Shown here one piece after another: positions 1-8,901 of a DNA stretch of 19,086 bases (within the stretch, counting starts at the first letter, position 1; each line of letters begins with the position of its first letter). The DNA comes from D37C17 sp964551815. Lineage in GTDB: Bacteria > Fidelibacterota > Marinisomatia > SCGC-AAA003-L08 > D37C17. The position numbers and the translations under genes were made by a program. The notes below the pieces were generated by a model. The model made no database searches, was not told where the DNA came from, and saw nothing but the letters and a program-made list of their open reading frames with translations. The DNA is taken from contig CAZKEL010000049.1 in NCBI GenBank assembly GCA_964551815.1, positions 1-19,086 on the forward strand, read 5' to 3'.

Positions 1-3000
1 ACAAACTCCTGCGCAATCTAATACATTACCGTCACAGTCACAATCGCCATCACCAATACCCTCCCCACCACATACACCACATTCATCTACAACAGCGTCA
101 CCACCACAAACACCGGCACAGTCCTCAGCAGAAGCGGATGCGTCTAAGGGAGCACAATCTTCACTGTCATCCACTCCGTCATTATCATCGTCAGCATCAT
201 CTGCATCACAAATACCATCACCGTCAAAATCATCACAAGTTTGTTCAATATTAATACAATCACCCACATCTGTATTCAGAGGAGATCCACCCTGACCGGA
301 AACAACCGGATTAGCCAAACAAGCCTCACCAGATCCTTCAAAATCCAGTACAGTGAGCACTCCTGCACCGGCGGGGATATAGCTGCCGTCAAAGGCAAAA
401 CCTAATACGGTATTATTTCCAACTGATACGGTGAAACCAACTCCGGCAGCGTCGCCACCAGAAGCACCTGTAACCGTAATACCAGTTACAAGAAATTGGA
501 AGCCATATACATCTGCATTGCTCTCATAATTTACATTCAGAGTACCATCGCCATTATCTGCCAACTGAAAACTCACATCAGCACCAGGAGGTTCAGGACA
601 TTCAGCAGCATCACAAACCAATGAGCCGTCTTCACATTCAAAGGAGGCGCCGTCACCACCACATTCACCGCATTCATCTACAACAGCATCACCGCCACAA
701 ACACCTGCACAGTCCTCAGTTGAAGCAGAGGCATCAAACGGAGCACAGTCCTCACTATCATCTACACCGTCATTATCATCATCACTGTCTTCATCATCAC
801 AGAGTCCATCACTATCATTATCAGCACAAGATTCTGAATAAGAAACCGTGAGACAATCTTCAACGGACGCATCTAATGGATTTGCATTTTCATCAGATAA
901 AATTAAATCTTCCAAACAGGGAGATCCGCTGCCATCATATTCTAAATTCACTAATACACCAGAACCAGCGGGGATAGATGCACCTGTTAAGCTAAAGGCT
1001 ATCACATTGTTAGTACTGCTATTGAAAGAAATAGTAAATCCGGCATCTGCAGCTGCACCACCAGAAACATTAGTCAGTGCAAGATCACCACCAACATGGA
1101 ATTGGAAGCCGGCAATATTAGCATCTGAATTGTANNNNNNNNNNNNNNNNNNNNNNNNNNNNNNNNNNNNNNNNNNNNNNNNNNNNNNNNNNNNNNNNNN
1201 NNNNNNNNNNNNNNNNNNNNNNNNNNNNNNNNNNAAAATTTCAATAGTACCGTCTGTTACTGCACCAAATTCAAGATCAATATGCTGCTGACAGGAAGTT
1301 CCGTCACCATTACATACATCGCAATTATCATATTCGCCAACACAGTCGTCTTCTTCATCACAAATACCATCTTCATCTACATCAGCACAAGGGATAGTAT
1401 AAGTAACGGTGAGACAATCGGTAATCTCATCACCTAAATCAGCACCACTGGCACCAGACAGTACCAAATTACTCAAACAGGCTGCCGAGGCATCACCCTG
1501 CACTTCTAAAGTAGTGAGCACACCAGAACCGGCGGCGATTGAGCTACCGTCAAAAGCGAATCCTAATACAGTATTATTGCCGGTGGAAACGGTAAATCCT
1601 GCAGCTTCAGCATCACCACCACCGGCTGACACCAAGGTCACCCCATCAACCTGAAACTGGAAGCCATATATATCTGCTGCACTGTTATAAAGTACATCAA
1701 CTGAAGTAGTAGCACAAGAAGAACCATCACCATTACATACATCACATTCATCATATTCCCCTACACAGTCATCTACATCGTCACAGATATCATCACCGTC
1801 TAAATCTTCACAGGCAAAGGGCAGGATTGCACAGTCACCAATGTTTATACTATAAAACCCTGAAAAGTCGTCTAAAGCTATAATTTCATTTTCGATACAT
1901 CCCTCTGCAGCTGAAGCCGTATAACTCAAATTTGTTAATACACCGGAACCAGCCGGGATCACATCTCCCAAAAAGCTAAACCCTAATACGATACCATCAG
2001 CACCGGTACTTACCTGAAACCCTGCATCTGCAGCACGTCCACCGGAAGCAGCTGAAAGGTCTGCACCAGTCACATTAAACTGGAAGCCGGATACGCCCAT
2101 AGTGTTAGTCATTAAAATTTCAATAGAATTATCTGTTACTGCTCCAAAAGCTAAATCAATATGATGATCTTCACAGGTAGAACCGTCACCATTACATACC
2201 CCGCAGGCATCTTCTACAGCAGAACCACCGCACACACCTGCACAGTCAACTTCTACAGTACAGCTCCCATCACAATCCTCATTTTCGGCAGGATATTCAC
2301 AGGAATCATCATCAAAGTCTGCATCAGCATCATGGTTGCAGGCAGAGTCATCTGTACAGCCTCCGTCACCAACGGTTACAGTGCCCACCATACCATTGGC
2401 AGCATGAGATCCTATACTACAATCATATTGGTACACACCAGGAGTAGAAAAAGTAAACATTCCTATTGAAGCAGGCCCTGATACAGCACCCAGAGAAAAT
2501 TCTTCAGGATTTCCAAATGAATCACCCGTTATACTGCTGGCAACCCCATTCACATCATGAAAGCCAGCGGCATTATACCATTCAACAGATTCGCCAGGAT
2601 TTATTGCCAGATCTGCTGGTGAAAAATAAAATGACCCTGCCTCAACCACATGGTCAGCACCAGGATCACCTCCACTAAGCTCAACCTCAAGGCTGGTGCC
2701 CCCTTGCCCTGAAACGACAATACTTGACAAGGTTGAACATTCACCACCAAGATCAACAAGCGTTCCAGAACCAGCAGGAATAAAGCTGCCAGAAAATGAA
2801 AAAGCTAAAACCGTAGTGGGACTTGCAGAAACCGTAAATCCATTTGCCACAGCGTCGCCACCGGCAGCTCCGGAGGCACATCCATCGTGGTTAAACTGGA
2901 ATCCATAAATATCTGAACTGGAATTATAATTCAGGCTGGTGCCGTCGATGCTTAAGGTTACATCGGCCGCAAATACAAACGAGACCAAAGTTAAAATTGT

Positions 3001-3030
3001 GGCGGCTGCCACTTTTAGGTTAGATAGCAT
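1..3030 (-). CDS. Secreted multi-cohesin-like protein with a plastocyanin-like domain (3' end outside window)
   Basis: The reading frame opens with ATG at 3030 behind a GAGGAGAAGGAA ribosome site and stays open to the window edge: 1010 codons, no stop. Residues 1-21 are a signal peptide (hydrophobic core ATILTLVSFVFA, cleavage before ADV). Five cohesin-like beta modules follow, recognised by a repeated pattern GFQF...GG.AA..GF.VS...VLGF.F.G..IPAGSGVL..L, at about 22-120, 288-410, 441-555, 581-720 (interrupted by a gap) and 817-930. A cupredoxin domain lies at about 121-222 with a full type-1 copper set: H158, C204, H209, M214. Linkers are Asp-rich, thrombospondin-3-like (D.DGDGICD..D) and Cys-rich (DCAGVCGGDAVVDECG). 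It probably acts outside the cell or on its surface. Frame is kept across the 100-N gap. A C-terminal sorting domain would be expected beyond the window but is not seen. Specific function unknown. Confidence 0.85.
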   Translation of the reverse strand, partial: MLSNLKVAAATILTLVSFVFAADVTLSIDGTSLNYNSSSDIYGFQFNHDGCASGAAGGDAVANGFTVSASPTTVLAFSFSGSFIPAGSGTLVDLGGECSTLSSIVVSGQGGTSLEVELSGGDPGADHVVEAGSFYFSPADLAINPGESVEWYNAAGFHDVNGVASSITGDSFGNPEEFSLGAVSGPASIGMFTFSTPGVYQYDCSIGSHAANGMVGTVTVGDGGCTDDSACNHDADADFDDDSCEYPAENEDCDGSCTVEVDCAGVCGGSAVEDACGVCNGDGSTCEDHHIDLAFGAVTDNSIEILMTNTMGVSGFQFNVTGADLSAASGGRAADAGFQVSTGADGIVLGFSFLGDVIPAGSGVLTNLSYTASAAEGCIENEIIALDDFSGFYSINIGDCAILPFACEDLDGDDICDDVDDCVGEYDECDVCNGDGSSCATTSVDVLYNSAADIYGFQFQVDGVTLVSAGGGDAEAAGFTVSTGNNTVLGFAFDGSSIAAGSGVLTTLEVQGDASAACLSNLVLSGASGADLGDEITDCLTVTYTIPCADVDEDGICDEEDDCVGEYDNCDVCNGDGTSCQQHIDLEFGAVTDGTIEIXXXXXXXXXXXXXXXXXXXXXXXXXXXXXXXXXXYNSDANIAGFQFHVGGDLALTNVSGGAAADAGFTISFNSSTNNVIAFSLTGASIPAGSGVLVNLEYDGSGSPCLEDLILSDENANPLDASVEDCLTVSYSESCADNDSDGLCDDEDSDDDNDGVDDSEDCAPFDASASTEDCAGVCGGDAVVDECGECGGDGASFECEDGSLVCDAAECPEPPGADVSFQLADNGDGTLNVNYESNADVYGFQFLVTGITVTGASGGDAAGVGFTVSVGNNTVLGFAFDGSYIPAGAGVLTVLDFEGSGEACLANPVVSGQGGSPLNTDVGDCINIEQTCDDFDGDGICDADDADDDNDGVDDSEDCAPLDASASAEDCAGVCGGDAVVDECGVCGGEGIGDGDCDCDGNVLDCAGVC
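1135..1234. other. Assembly gap (100 N) inside cohesin-like repeat 4
   Basis: Exactly 100 unknown bases. The coding frame is the same on both sides (34 unknown codons at this length). Sequence before it (IDLEFGAVTDGTIEIL) and after it (YNSDANIAGFQF) would join almost seamlessly by comparison with module 2, so the true missing length is uncertain. It could be near zero or whole repeat units. Confidence 0.95.
2365..2670 (-). other. Plastocyanin/azurin-like copper-binding domain within the surface protein
   Basis: This segment encodes residues of about 121-222 of the secreted protein. It begins near a FYFSPADLAINPGESVEW-type strand, has the first copper His in AGFHDV (H158), and ends in YDCSIGSHAANGMVGTV, giving C204, H209 and M214. 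His, Cys, His and Met in this order and spacing are the classical mononuclear blue-copper ligands. The domain sits between cohesin-like modules 1 and 2, so it is an insertion in a modular scaffold rather than a free electron carrier. The fold call is by motif; the partner is unknown. Confidence 0.8.
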
Positions 3031-3428
3031 TTCCTTCTCCTCATTAACATTATGTTGTTATATAAATGCAGATGCCCTCCTCCTTGGTAGGTAATACTGC
3101 AGAAATTTATTATTTTTACCACTTCTCTCCCCGAAAAGTGAAGAGAAACACACTCAAAAGTGGGTTAAAAATATGACTGTTCTGGCTATATATCAAGGAT
3201 ATTTTTCCTCCAAGCGCTAACTTTTTTTCAACTATTATACAGCATATCATAGCGGAAAATACCCAAGGAAGGCAGAATTTTTTTGTGACACACGCCACAA
3301 AATGGATATTAAATTCAATATTTTCTCTCTGAAACTATAGATTACAGAGTAAAATATATCCCTTAAATTTATATCAATTAAAAATTATCGGGGAGAGAGT
3401 GGAAAAGTGAATTGCAAAATAACAGTTC
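3031..3428. other. Non-coding region between argF and the surface-protein gene
   Basis: About 400 AT-rich bases between the argF stop and the start of the cohesin-like gene. It presumably holds the promoter of the surface gene on the minus strand. I see a CRP-like inverted repeat (3281-3302), a short purine-rich AAGGAGGAGG tract on the minus strand near 3070-3082 with no sensible ORF behind it, and no convincing terminator hairpin with a T-run for the argF operon. A 60-codon minus frame at 3116-3298 has no good start signal or recognisable protein and I do not call it. Confidence 0.6.
3281..3302. promoter_or_regulatory. CRP/FNR-family-like palindrome upstream of the surface-protein gene
   Basis: Perfect 7-base arms TTTTGTG and CACAAAA separated by 8 bases. 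Within it TGTGA (3284-3288), six bases, then CCACA (3295-3299) differs from the CRP consensus TGTGA-N6-TCACA at one base. It lies about 250-270 bases upstream of the ATG at 3030. No T-run follows on either strand, so it is not a terminator. The regulator is inferred from sequence similarity only. Confidence 0.35.
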
Positions 3429-4346
3429 CTAAATGGTATTCATGAGTTTTACCATTAATGCATTTTGTGCAAACATTCGATTTTCTGCTTCGTCAAAAAT
3501 AATGGAATAATCAGCATCACAGACCGCATCCGTTGCTTCAACACCTCTTTCTGCAGGCAGGCAATGCATGAAAAATGTCTTTTTACCCGTTGCCCTTACA
3601 AGACTTTCGTTTACCTGAAATCCTGCAAATTCTTTTCTTCGGTGTTCTGCTTCTTCTTTTTGTCCCATAGATGCCCATACATCGGTATAAATGACATCGG
3701 CATTTTTTACTGCATCAAAGGGCTCATGAGAAATTTCTATTTCTGAAAGTCCTGCATTTTTTGCCGTATCCACCATATCCAAATCGGGGGTAAAATTTTC
3801 GGGACAGGCAATGGTAAAGTGAAAGGGGATCCTCATTGCTAATGCCAGCCAGGAATGTACAATATTATTTCCGTCACCAACATAAGTTATTTTCAGATCA
3901 TCCAGTGTTTCACGATGTTCTAAAACCGTCAATATATCTGCCATTATTTGACAGGGGTGGTTAAAATCTGTAAGTCCATTCACCACTGGTATAGAGGCAT
4001 ATTTTGCTAATTCTAAAATATGGTTATGATCAAACAGCCGTGCCATTATCATATCGTTATACTTACTCATTACACGGGCAATGTCAGCAACAGATTCCCT
4101 TGCTCCAATGCCGATATCGTTTGGCCCCAAAAAAAGAGCATGACCGCCTAATTTATAAAACCCCGTTTCAAAGGATACACGGGTTCTTGCTGATGGCTTG
4201 GCAAAAATCATTGCAAGAGTTTTATCATGAAAGGGGTGATATTCCTCACCTGCATAAAACTTCTTTTTAATCCATCGTGCCAGTTCAAGGGTTTCCCATA
4301 TCTCTTCAGTGGTAAAGTCGGTAATATGTAAAAAGTCTCTTTTCAT
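3429..4346 (-). CDS. argF: Ornithine carbamoyltransferase
   Basis: A cytoplasmic arginine-biosynthesis enzyme that makes citrulline from ornithine and carbamoyl phosphate. Carbamoyl-phosphate motif FAKPSARTR (residues 48-56, ATG numbering), HPCQ (130-133), DVWASMG (222-228, ornithine side) and HCLPAERG (261-268, catalytic Cys) are all present. Length 305 aa is normal for the family. I chose ATG at 4346, preceded by AGGGAG six bases upstream; a longer frame starts with TTG at 4367 but would add seven residues and include that ribosome site. It begins 22 nt after hslU, so it is probably the last gene of the operon. The HCLP and SMG motifs fit ornithine rather than aspartate as acceptor; an N-acyl-ornithine specificity cannot be excluded by eye but FxKxSxRTR is the standard OTC form. 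Confidence 0.93.
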   Translation of the reverse strand: MKRDFLHITDFTTEEIWETLELARWIKKKFYAGEEYHPFHDKTLAMIFAKPSARTRVSFETGFYKLGGHALFLGPNDIGIGARESVADIARVMSKYNDMIMARLFDHNHILELAKYASIPVVNGLTDFNHPCQIMADILTVLEHRETLDDLKITYVGDGNNIVHSWLALAMRIPFHFTIACPENFTPDLDMVDTAKNAGLSEIEISHEPFDAVKNADVIYTDVWASMGQKEEAEHRRKEFAGFQVNESLVRATGKKTFFMHCLPAERGVEATDAVCDADYSIIFDEAENRMFAQNALMVKLMNTI

Positions 4347-4368
4347 TTCATTCTCCCTTTTAATCAAT

Positions 4369-5703
4369 TTAAAGAATATAGCGCCTTAAATCTTCATCAT
4401 CGGAAATATCAGAAAGTTTTTCCTGCACCATCTTCTTATCTAACTTCATTTCAGTTACCTTTCTATCTGGTAGTTGAAACAGAATATCTTCCAACAGGCT
4501 GGTCATGACGGTATGCAGTCTGCGAGCACCGATGTTTTCCATTTTTTCGTTTAACTCGGTCGCAATTGCTGCAATTTCATTGATAGCATCTTTTAAAAAA
4601 GTCAGCTCTACTTGTTCTGCTTTTAACAGAGCCATGTATTGAGTTATGAGGGCATTTTTGGGCTTGGTGAGGATTTTGACAAAATCTCCTTTTGAGAGAT
4701 TATTCATTTCCACTCTGATTGGGAATCTACCCTGTAATTCAGGGATAAGATCTGAGGGCTTACTCACATGGAAGGCTCCCGCAGCTATAAAAAGTACATG
4801 GTCAGTTTTTAACTGCCCATATTTAGTACTGACAGTGCAGCCTTCAACAATGGGTAAAATATCTCTCTGGACTCCTTCCCGTGATACATCAGGGCCACCT
4901 GAATTATCTGCACCTGCGATCTTATCAATTTCATCCAAAAAAATGATGCCATTCTGTTCTGCCCTCCTGACTGCCACCTTGACAACATCATCCATATCAA
5001 TGAGTTTTTCAGCTTCTTCAGCAATGAAAACCTCTCTGGCTTCTTCTACTTTCAGCCTCTGGGACTTATTCTCCTTGGGCATTACATTGGAGAGCATATC
5101 TTGAATGTTACCGGTGATATCGTCCATCCCAATGGGACCCATGACCTGCATGAGAGGCATAGCTGAAGTTTTAGTTTTAATTTTTATCACTCTATCTTCA
5201 TAGTCTCCGGCAAATAACCTCTTTCTTAATTTTTCCCGGGTTCTTTCCTGGCGCTCTATGGCTTCTTCCGTCATGGCAGAAGTATCTGATTTAGGGAAGA
5301 GATTTTCTAAAATCCGCTCATCTGCATTAATTCTTGCCTGCTCCAACACCGTTTTCTCACGGTCAGATTTTACCTGCTTTACAGATACTTCCACCAAGTC
5401 TCGAATCATGGACTCCACATCTCTGCCTACATATCCTACTTCTGTAAACTTAGAGGCTTCCACTTTCACAAAAGGAGCATTTACCAATGTAGCTAATCGG
5501 CGGGAAATCTCTGTTTTTCCAACGCCTGTTGAACCAATTAATATGATATTATTGGGGCTTATTTCTTCCCGCAATGGCGTATCAACCTGTTGTCTGCGCC
5601 ATCGGTTTCTCAGAGCAATGGCCACAGATTTTTTAGCAGGAGTCTGGCCTACGATATACTTATCTAACTCTCGGACAATTTTCTTTGGTGTTAATTCTTT
5701 CAT
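4369..5703 (-). CDS. hslU: ATP-dependent protease ATPase subunit HslU (ClpY)
   Basis: AAA+ unfoldase of the cytoplasmic HslUV protease; it unfolds substrates and feeds them to HslV. Visible: Walker A GSTGVGKT (57-64), pore loop GYVG (90-93), I-domain around 105-245 with the MGPIGMDDI stretch, Walker B IIFLDEID (253-260), arginine finger region GRFPIR (325-330), sensor-2 GARRLHTV (392-399) and the C-terminal RRYIL tail that in this family inserts into HslV. Length 444 aa is typical. ATG at 5703 overlaps the hslV stop by 4 nt (ATGA), which points to translational coupling and matched subunit production. Confidence 0.97.
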   Translation of the reverse strand: MKELTPKKIVRELDKYIVGQTPAKKSVAIALRNRWRRQQVDTPLREEISPNNIILIGSTGVGKTEISRRLATLVNAPFVKVEASKFTEVGYVGRDVESMIRDLVEVSVKQVKSDREKTVLEQARINADERILENLFPKSDTSAMTEEAIERQERTREKLRKRLFAGDYEDRVIKIKTKTSAMPLMQVMGPIGMDDITGNIQDMLSNVMPKENKSQRLKVEEAREVFIAEEAEKLIDMDDVVKVAVRRAEQNGIIFLDEIDKIAGADNSGGPDVSREGVQRDILPIVEGCTVSTKYGQLKTDHVLFIAAGAFHVSKPSDLIPELQGRFPIRVEMNNLSKGDFVKILTKPKNALITQYMALLKAEQVELTFLKDAINEIAAIATELNEKMENIGARRLHTVMTSLLEDILFQLPDRKVTEMKLDKKMVQEKLSDISDDEDLRRYIL

Positions 5704-6239
5704 GCGTCTAAAATGGTAATATTATCATTAGTGTAAATACAGAGGTTTGCAGTGATCTTCATTGCTTTTTTCACAATAATTTTGGGGTCTTTTTCCCCTG
5801 CTTCAAGAAATGCTCTGGCAGCGGCAACGGCAAACCCGGAGCCGCTTCCTATTGAAATCACCTGATCATCAGGTTCGATGACATCACCGGAACCAGACAG
5901 TAAATAGGCAGAGCGTGAATCCATGATAGCCAGCAATGCATCTAATTCCTTTAGAATTTTATCAGTTCGCCATTCTTTTGCCATTTCCACCACAGCTTTC
6001 TGCAGTACTCCATTCACTTCAGAAAGTTTCATTTCAAATTTTTCGAAAAGAGCCATTGCATCTGCAACTGCTCCTGCAAAACCTGCCAGGACTTTACCCT
6101 CATTGAAACTGCGGACTTTAATTGCCCTGGACTTCATCTGCATGTCACCCATTGTAACCTGCCCGTCTCCACCCAGAGCAATAGATCTTCCTACCCGTAC
6201 ACCTAATATGGTTGTATTTCTAAATCTGACTTTTTCCAC
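5700..6239 (-). CDS. hslV: ATP-dependent protease peptidase subunit HslV (ClpQ)
   Basis: Proteasome-like threonine peptidase, partner of HslU. Core motifs are TTILGVR at the N-terminus, GGDGQVTMG (23-31) and GSGSGFAVAAARAF (131-144). The catalytic Thr of the family is the first of the TTI pair, here T9, so eight residues (MEKVRFRN) would have to be removed, where E. coli HslV loses only Met. The start is GTG at 6239, directly after the rpoN stop; AAGGAG lies about 10 nt upstream inside the rpoN end. No internal ATG/GTG nearer to T9 is visible. Length 179 aa is normal. Its stop overlaps hslU. Confidence 0.96.
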   Translation of the reverse strand: MEKVRFRNTTILGVRVGRSIALGGDGQVTMGDMQMKSRAIKVRSFNEGKVLAGFAGAVADAMALFEKFEMKLSEVNGVLQKAVVEMAKEWRTDKILKELDALLAIMDSRSAYLLSGSGDVIEPDDQVISIGSGSGFAVAAARAFLEAGEKDPKIIVKKAMKITANLCIYTNDNITILDA

Positions 6240-7613
6240 CTATATTTTTCTCCTTAATCTAGCCGTGGGAACCTTCATCTGCTCACGGTATTTTGTAATG
6301 GTTCGGCGGGCAATTGTATAACCCTCTCTTTTGAGTTGTTCTGTAATTTCCTCATCTCCCACGGGGTGCTGCTTATCTTCTGAATCTATTATTTCTTTCA
6401 GTCGTTTTTTTACTTCCGTATTGGATATCGTATCTCCTGCCGCTGTTTTTATCCCTTCAGAGAAGAAGGTCTTCAGCTCTTTAATTTCCCAGGGAAGTTG
6501 TACATATTTGCCATTGGTTACTCTACTGATGGTAGAAATGTCCATTTCAATATCATCCGCCACATCTTGTAAAATCATGGGGTGCAGCTTCTTATCTCCG
6601 GAATGAAAATATTCTGGCTGTCTGCGGATGATGGACTCCATTACCCGTTGAATGGTTTTCTTTCTTTGTTCTACTGCATCTACAAACCAATTAGCGGCCT
6701 CCAGTTTCTGTTTTACAAATTTCTGGACATCCTTTTCATCCTTATGGTCTGCCAACATATTCAAATAAGATTTACTGACCCGAACTTCCGGAAGATTTCC
6801 ATCTTGAACCACAACATGATATTCTCCCCCTCTGTCTTCCACCGTAACATCAGGAATTACCACATTCCCCGCAAGGAATATATTGTCATCTCTGGGGCTG
6901 GGATTCAGTCGGGAAATAAACTCCATTGCCTCATTTAATTCTTCTTTGGAGCACTGCATATCCTGCATGATTTTTTCGTAACGATGGTTTGCAAAATCAT
7001 CAAAATATTTGTTTAAAATATTGACGGCTACAGGATTTTCATCCCTTACTTCAGCCTGTGCCATGAGACATTCACGCATATTTCTGGATGCGAGACCGGG
7101 AGGGTCCATTCGTTGAATAGTGTGCATTACCTGGATGACAGCAGACTCTTCAATTCCCAGTCTATCTGATATGAGCATAGGCTCGATATTCAAATATCCC
7201 TGTTCATCCAGATTCCCTAACACTTCTTCTGCAATGCGAATTTCATCCTCATTCAGATTGCAATCTCTCAATTGCTTTATAATTCTCTCAGAAAATGATT
7301 CTTGAGATGCCAAGGGTCTTTCTGGTTCATCCTCAGTTACTTCCCTCTGTTTCGGGATTTCATAATCGTCATGGTCTCCCAATAATTCTTCCCAGTCAAA
7401 TTCCACCTCCTCTTCTTCAAATTCCTCTTCAGGTTCTGTTTCTGGTTCTTCTTCCATCGGTAAATCAATAAGTTCCAGCGCGGGGTTTATTTCCAATTCA
7501 TGTAAAATTCGCTGTTCAAGCAGAGGCAGGTTTAATTGGAGCAGACTAGCTTGTAAAACTTGCCTGGGTGAGAGTTGTTGGCGTAATTCCTGTTTTTGAC
7601 TGAGTTTAGACAC
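6240..7613 (-). CDS. rpoN: RNA polymerase sigma-54 factor
   Basis: Alternative sigma factor that needs an AAA+ enhancer-binding activator. In order: Gln/Leu-rich region I (SQKQELRQQLSPRQVLQASL and on), very acidic region II (runs of Glu near 50-80), core-binding and HTH region, and the diagnostic RpoN box ARRTITKYRE near the C-terminus (about 435-444). I prefer GTG at 7613, which overlaps the lptB stop (GGTGTCTAA) and puts region I at the very N-terminus, giving 457 aa. An ATG at 7667 in the same frame would add 18 residues inside lptB that do not resemble the family. Placement next to lptB is common in Gram-negative bacteria. No clear -24/-12 promoter was seen in the intergenic DNA of this window. 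Confidence 0.96.
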   Translation of the reverse strand: MSKLSQKQELRQQLSPRQVLQASLLQLNLPLLEQRILHELEINPALELIDLPMEEEPETEPEEEFEEEEVEFDWEELLGDHDDYEIPKQREVTEDEPERPLASQESFSERIIKQLRDCNLNEDEIRIAEEVLGNLDEQGYLNIEPMLISDRLGIEESAVIQVMHTIQRMDPPGLASRNMRECLMAQAEVRDENPVAVNILNKYFDDFANHRYEKIMQDMQCSKEELNEAMEFISRLNPSPRDDNIFLAGNVVIPDVTVEDRGGEYHVVVQDGNLPEVRVSKSYLNMLADHKDEKDVQKFVKQKLEAANWFVDAVEQRKKTIQRVMESIIRRQPEYFHSGDKKLHPMILQDVADDIEMDISTISRVTNGKYVQLPWEIKELKTFFSEGIKTAAGDTISNTEVKKRLKEIIDSEDKQHPVGDEEITEQLKREGYTIARRTITKYREQMKVPTARLRRKI

Positions 7614-8358
7614 CTGAAAAATCCATCTTAAATTTACTACCCAGATATAACCTCCGGGCTTCTTCATCCTCTGTCATCTCACGAGCTGACCCGGATTTTA
7701 GAATTTTCCCCTCATAAAGAAGGTATGCCCGGTCAGTAATTGTCAAAGTTTCCCGCACATTGTGATCCGTTATAAGCACCCCAATATTTCTGGACTTCAA
7801 ATCAAAGACAATCTGTTGAATATCTTCCACCGCAATGGGGTCAATACCGGAAAAAGGCTCATCCAAAAGGATAAAATCAGGTTCCATCACTAAAGCCCGG
7901 GCAATTTCAGTTCGACGTCTTTCCCCTCCTGAAAGGGTATAAGCTTTAGACTTTCTGATATGCTCTATGGAAAAATCATCTAAAAGTTTCTCCAGTTTTT
8001 CAGATTGTTCTGATTTATTGAGAGTAGTCATTTCCAAAACTAATCTGAGATTATCCTCAACACTGAGCTTAGTAAAGACTGAAGGTTCCTGCGCGAGGTA
8101 GCCAATACCGTGCCTTGCTCTTTTAAACATAGGGAAGTGCGTCATGTCTGTACCGTTTAGGGTAATGCTGCCGCCATTGGGACGGATCATTCCGGTAATC
8201 ATATAAAAGGTGGTTGTCTTACCTGCTCCATTGGGACCAAGCAACCCTACAACTTCACCGCGTTTCACCTCAATGGAGATTCCCTTGACTACTTCTCGGT
8301 CTCCATAAACCTTTCTCAGGTCAGTACCCGTTAAAATCTGAGTATTTTTCTCAGACAT
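7606..8358 (-). CDS. lptB: LPS export ABC transporter ATP-binding protein LptB
   Basis: Cytoplasmic ATPase that powers extraction of lipopolysaccharide from the inner membrane through LptFG and LptC. Walker A GPNGAGKTT (41-49), Q-loop Gln90, signature LSGGERRR (142-149), Walker B FILLDEP (162-168), and switch His199 in ITDHNV. Length 250 aa is slightly above the usual 240. ATG at 8358 has AAGGA about 10 nt upstream and lies 4 nt after the lptC stop. The FSGIDPIAVEDIQ stretch and AQEPSVFTKLSVEDN are characteristic of LptB rather than of other ABC ATPases. lptF and lptG are not in the window. Confidence 0.95.
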   Translation of the reverse strand: MSEKNTQILTGTDLRKVYGDREVVKGISIEVKRGEVVGLLGPNGAGKTTTFYMITGMIRPNGGSITLNGTDMTHFPMFKRARHGIGYLAQEPSVFTKLSVEDNLRLVLEMTTLNKSEQSEKLEKLLDDFSIEHIRKSKAYTLSGGERRRTEIARALVMEPDFILLDEPFSGIDPIAVEDIQQIVFDLKSRNIGVLITDHNVRETLTITDRAYLLYEGKILKSGSAREMTEDEEARRLYLGSKFKMDFSGV

Positions 8359-8362
8359 TTAC

Positions 8363-8890
8363 TTAAATTCCTTCTCTTGCGATTCCAAAGGGTCGCGATA
8401 TTCTCCATTGAACTAAATCCATATCGGACTCAAATCCCACTCCGAATAAGGTGTCTCCATCGGATGTGGTAAACATAACTGAATCTTCTGCAACAATCAT
8501 TTTATAATTATTATCCCATAAAATCTCATTGGTGGAAAGGGTATATCCACTGTCCGAAATCACATATACATTCCCAGATGCTTTCAGGTTTTTGCTGGCT
8601 TCATTAATTCTGGCAGAATCTGAATAGAGAATGCTGGAATGGAAACCATTGTCATCAAAGAAATCAGCCTTAACTCTGCCAACTAATAAGGCATCTTCGT
8701 TATTATTTTTATATAATTTATCTGCAGTTGCTTCCACTACTTTATTTTCTTGCCTGGTAAGAATGATTATGGGATTCCAGATTTCATTATCTACAAAGTC
8801 TATAGAAGATTCTGCTTCACCACTCTGATTCCCCTTTTCGCAGGAAGGGACTAAAAACAGAGCGAAAATAACAATGATGCAATACTTCAT
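8363..8890 (-). CDS. lptC: LptC-like LPS export protein, putative lipoprotein
   Basis: A 175-residue protein with an N-terminal hydrophobic segment (IIVIFALFLV) ending in LVPSC, a plausible but not ideal lipobox (Cys17). The rest has the LptC/OstA-like beta-jellyroll pattern: alternating short strands, 'VGRVKADFFDDNG', 'LKASGNVYVISDSGYTLST' and 'ILWDNNYKMIVAEDSVM', the style of FCB-group LptC proteins. LptC receives LPS from LptBFG and passes it to the periplasmic bridge. The neighbour lptB, 4 nt downstream, supports the call. The ATG at 8890 has AGGA just upstream. No separate lptA lies between lptC and lptB. An LptA or combined LptC/A role is possible. Confidence 0.8.
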   Translation of the reverse strand: MKYCIIVIFALFLVPSCEKGNQSGEAESSIDFVDNEIWNPIIILTRQENKVVEATADKLYKNNNEDALLVGRVKADFFDDNGFHSSILYSDSARINEASKNLKASGNVYVISDSGYTLSTNEILWDNNYKMIVAEDSVMFTTSDGDTLFGVGFESDMDLVQWRISRPFGIAREGI

Positions 8891-8901
8891 CCTGCTCTGA
8901 A

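Noticed and set aside
621..2908. Plus-strand frames rich in His or Ser/Pro across 621-2908
   Set aside because: They are antisense shadows of the repetitive minus-strand cohesin-like gene; repeats rich in GAT/TGT/GGT codons leave the opposite strand open.
3116..3298. 60-codon minus-strand frame in the argF/surface gene gap
   Set aside because: No convincing ribosome site, AT-rich hydrophobic composition, and it contains the CRP-like palindrome; no protein family recognised.
3281..3302. Inverted repeat as an intrinsic terminator for argF
   Set aside because: The stem is AT-rich, and on the minus strand it is followed by A rather than T, so it fits an operator better.
4347..4367. TTG start for argF at 4367
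   Set aside because: The ATG at 4346 has a good AGGGAG site and matches the usual OTC N-terminus.
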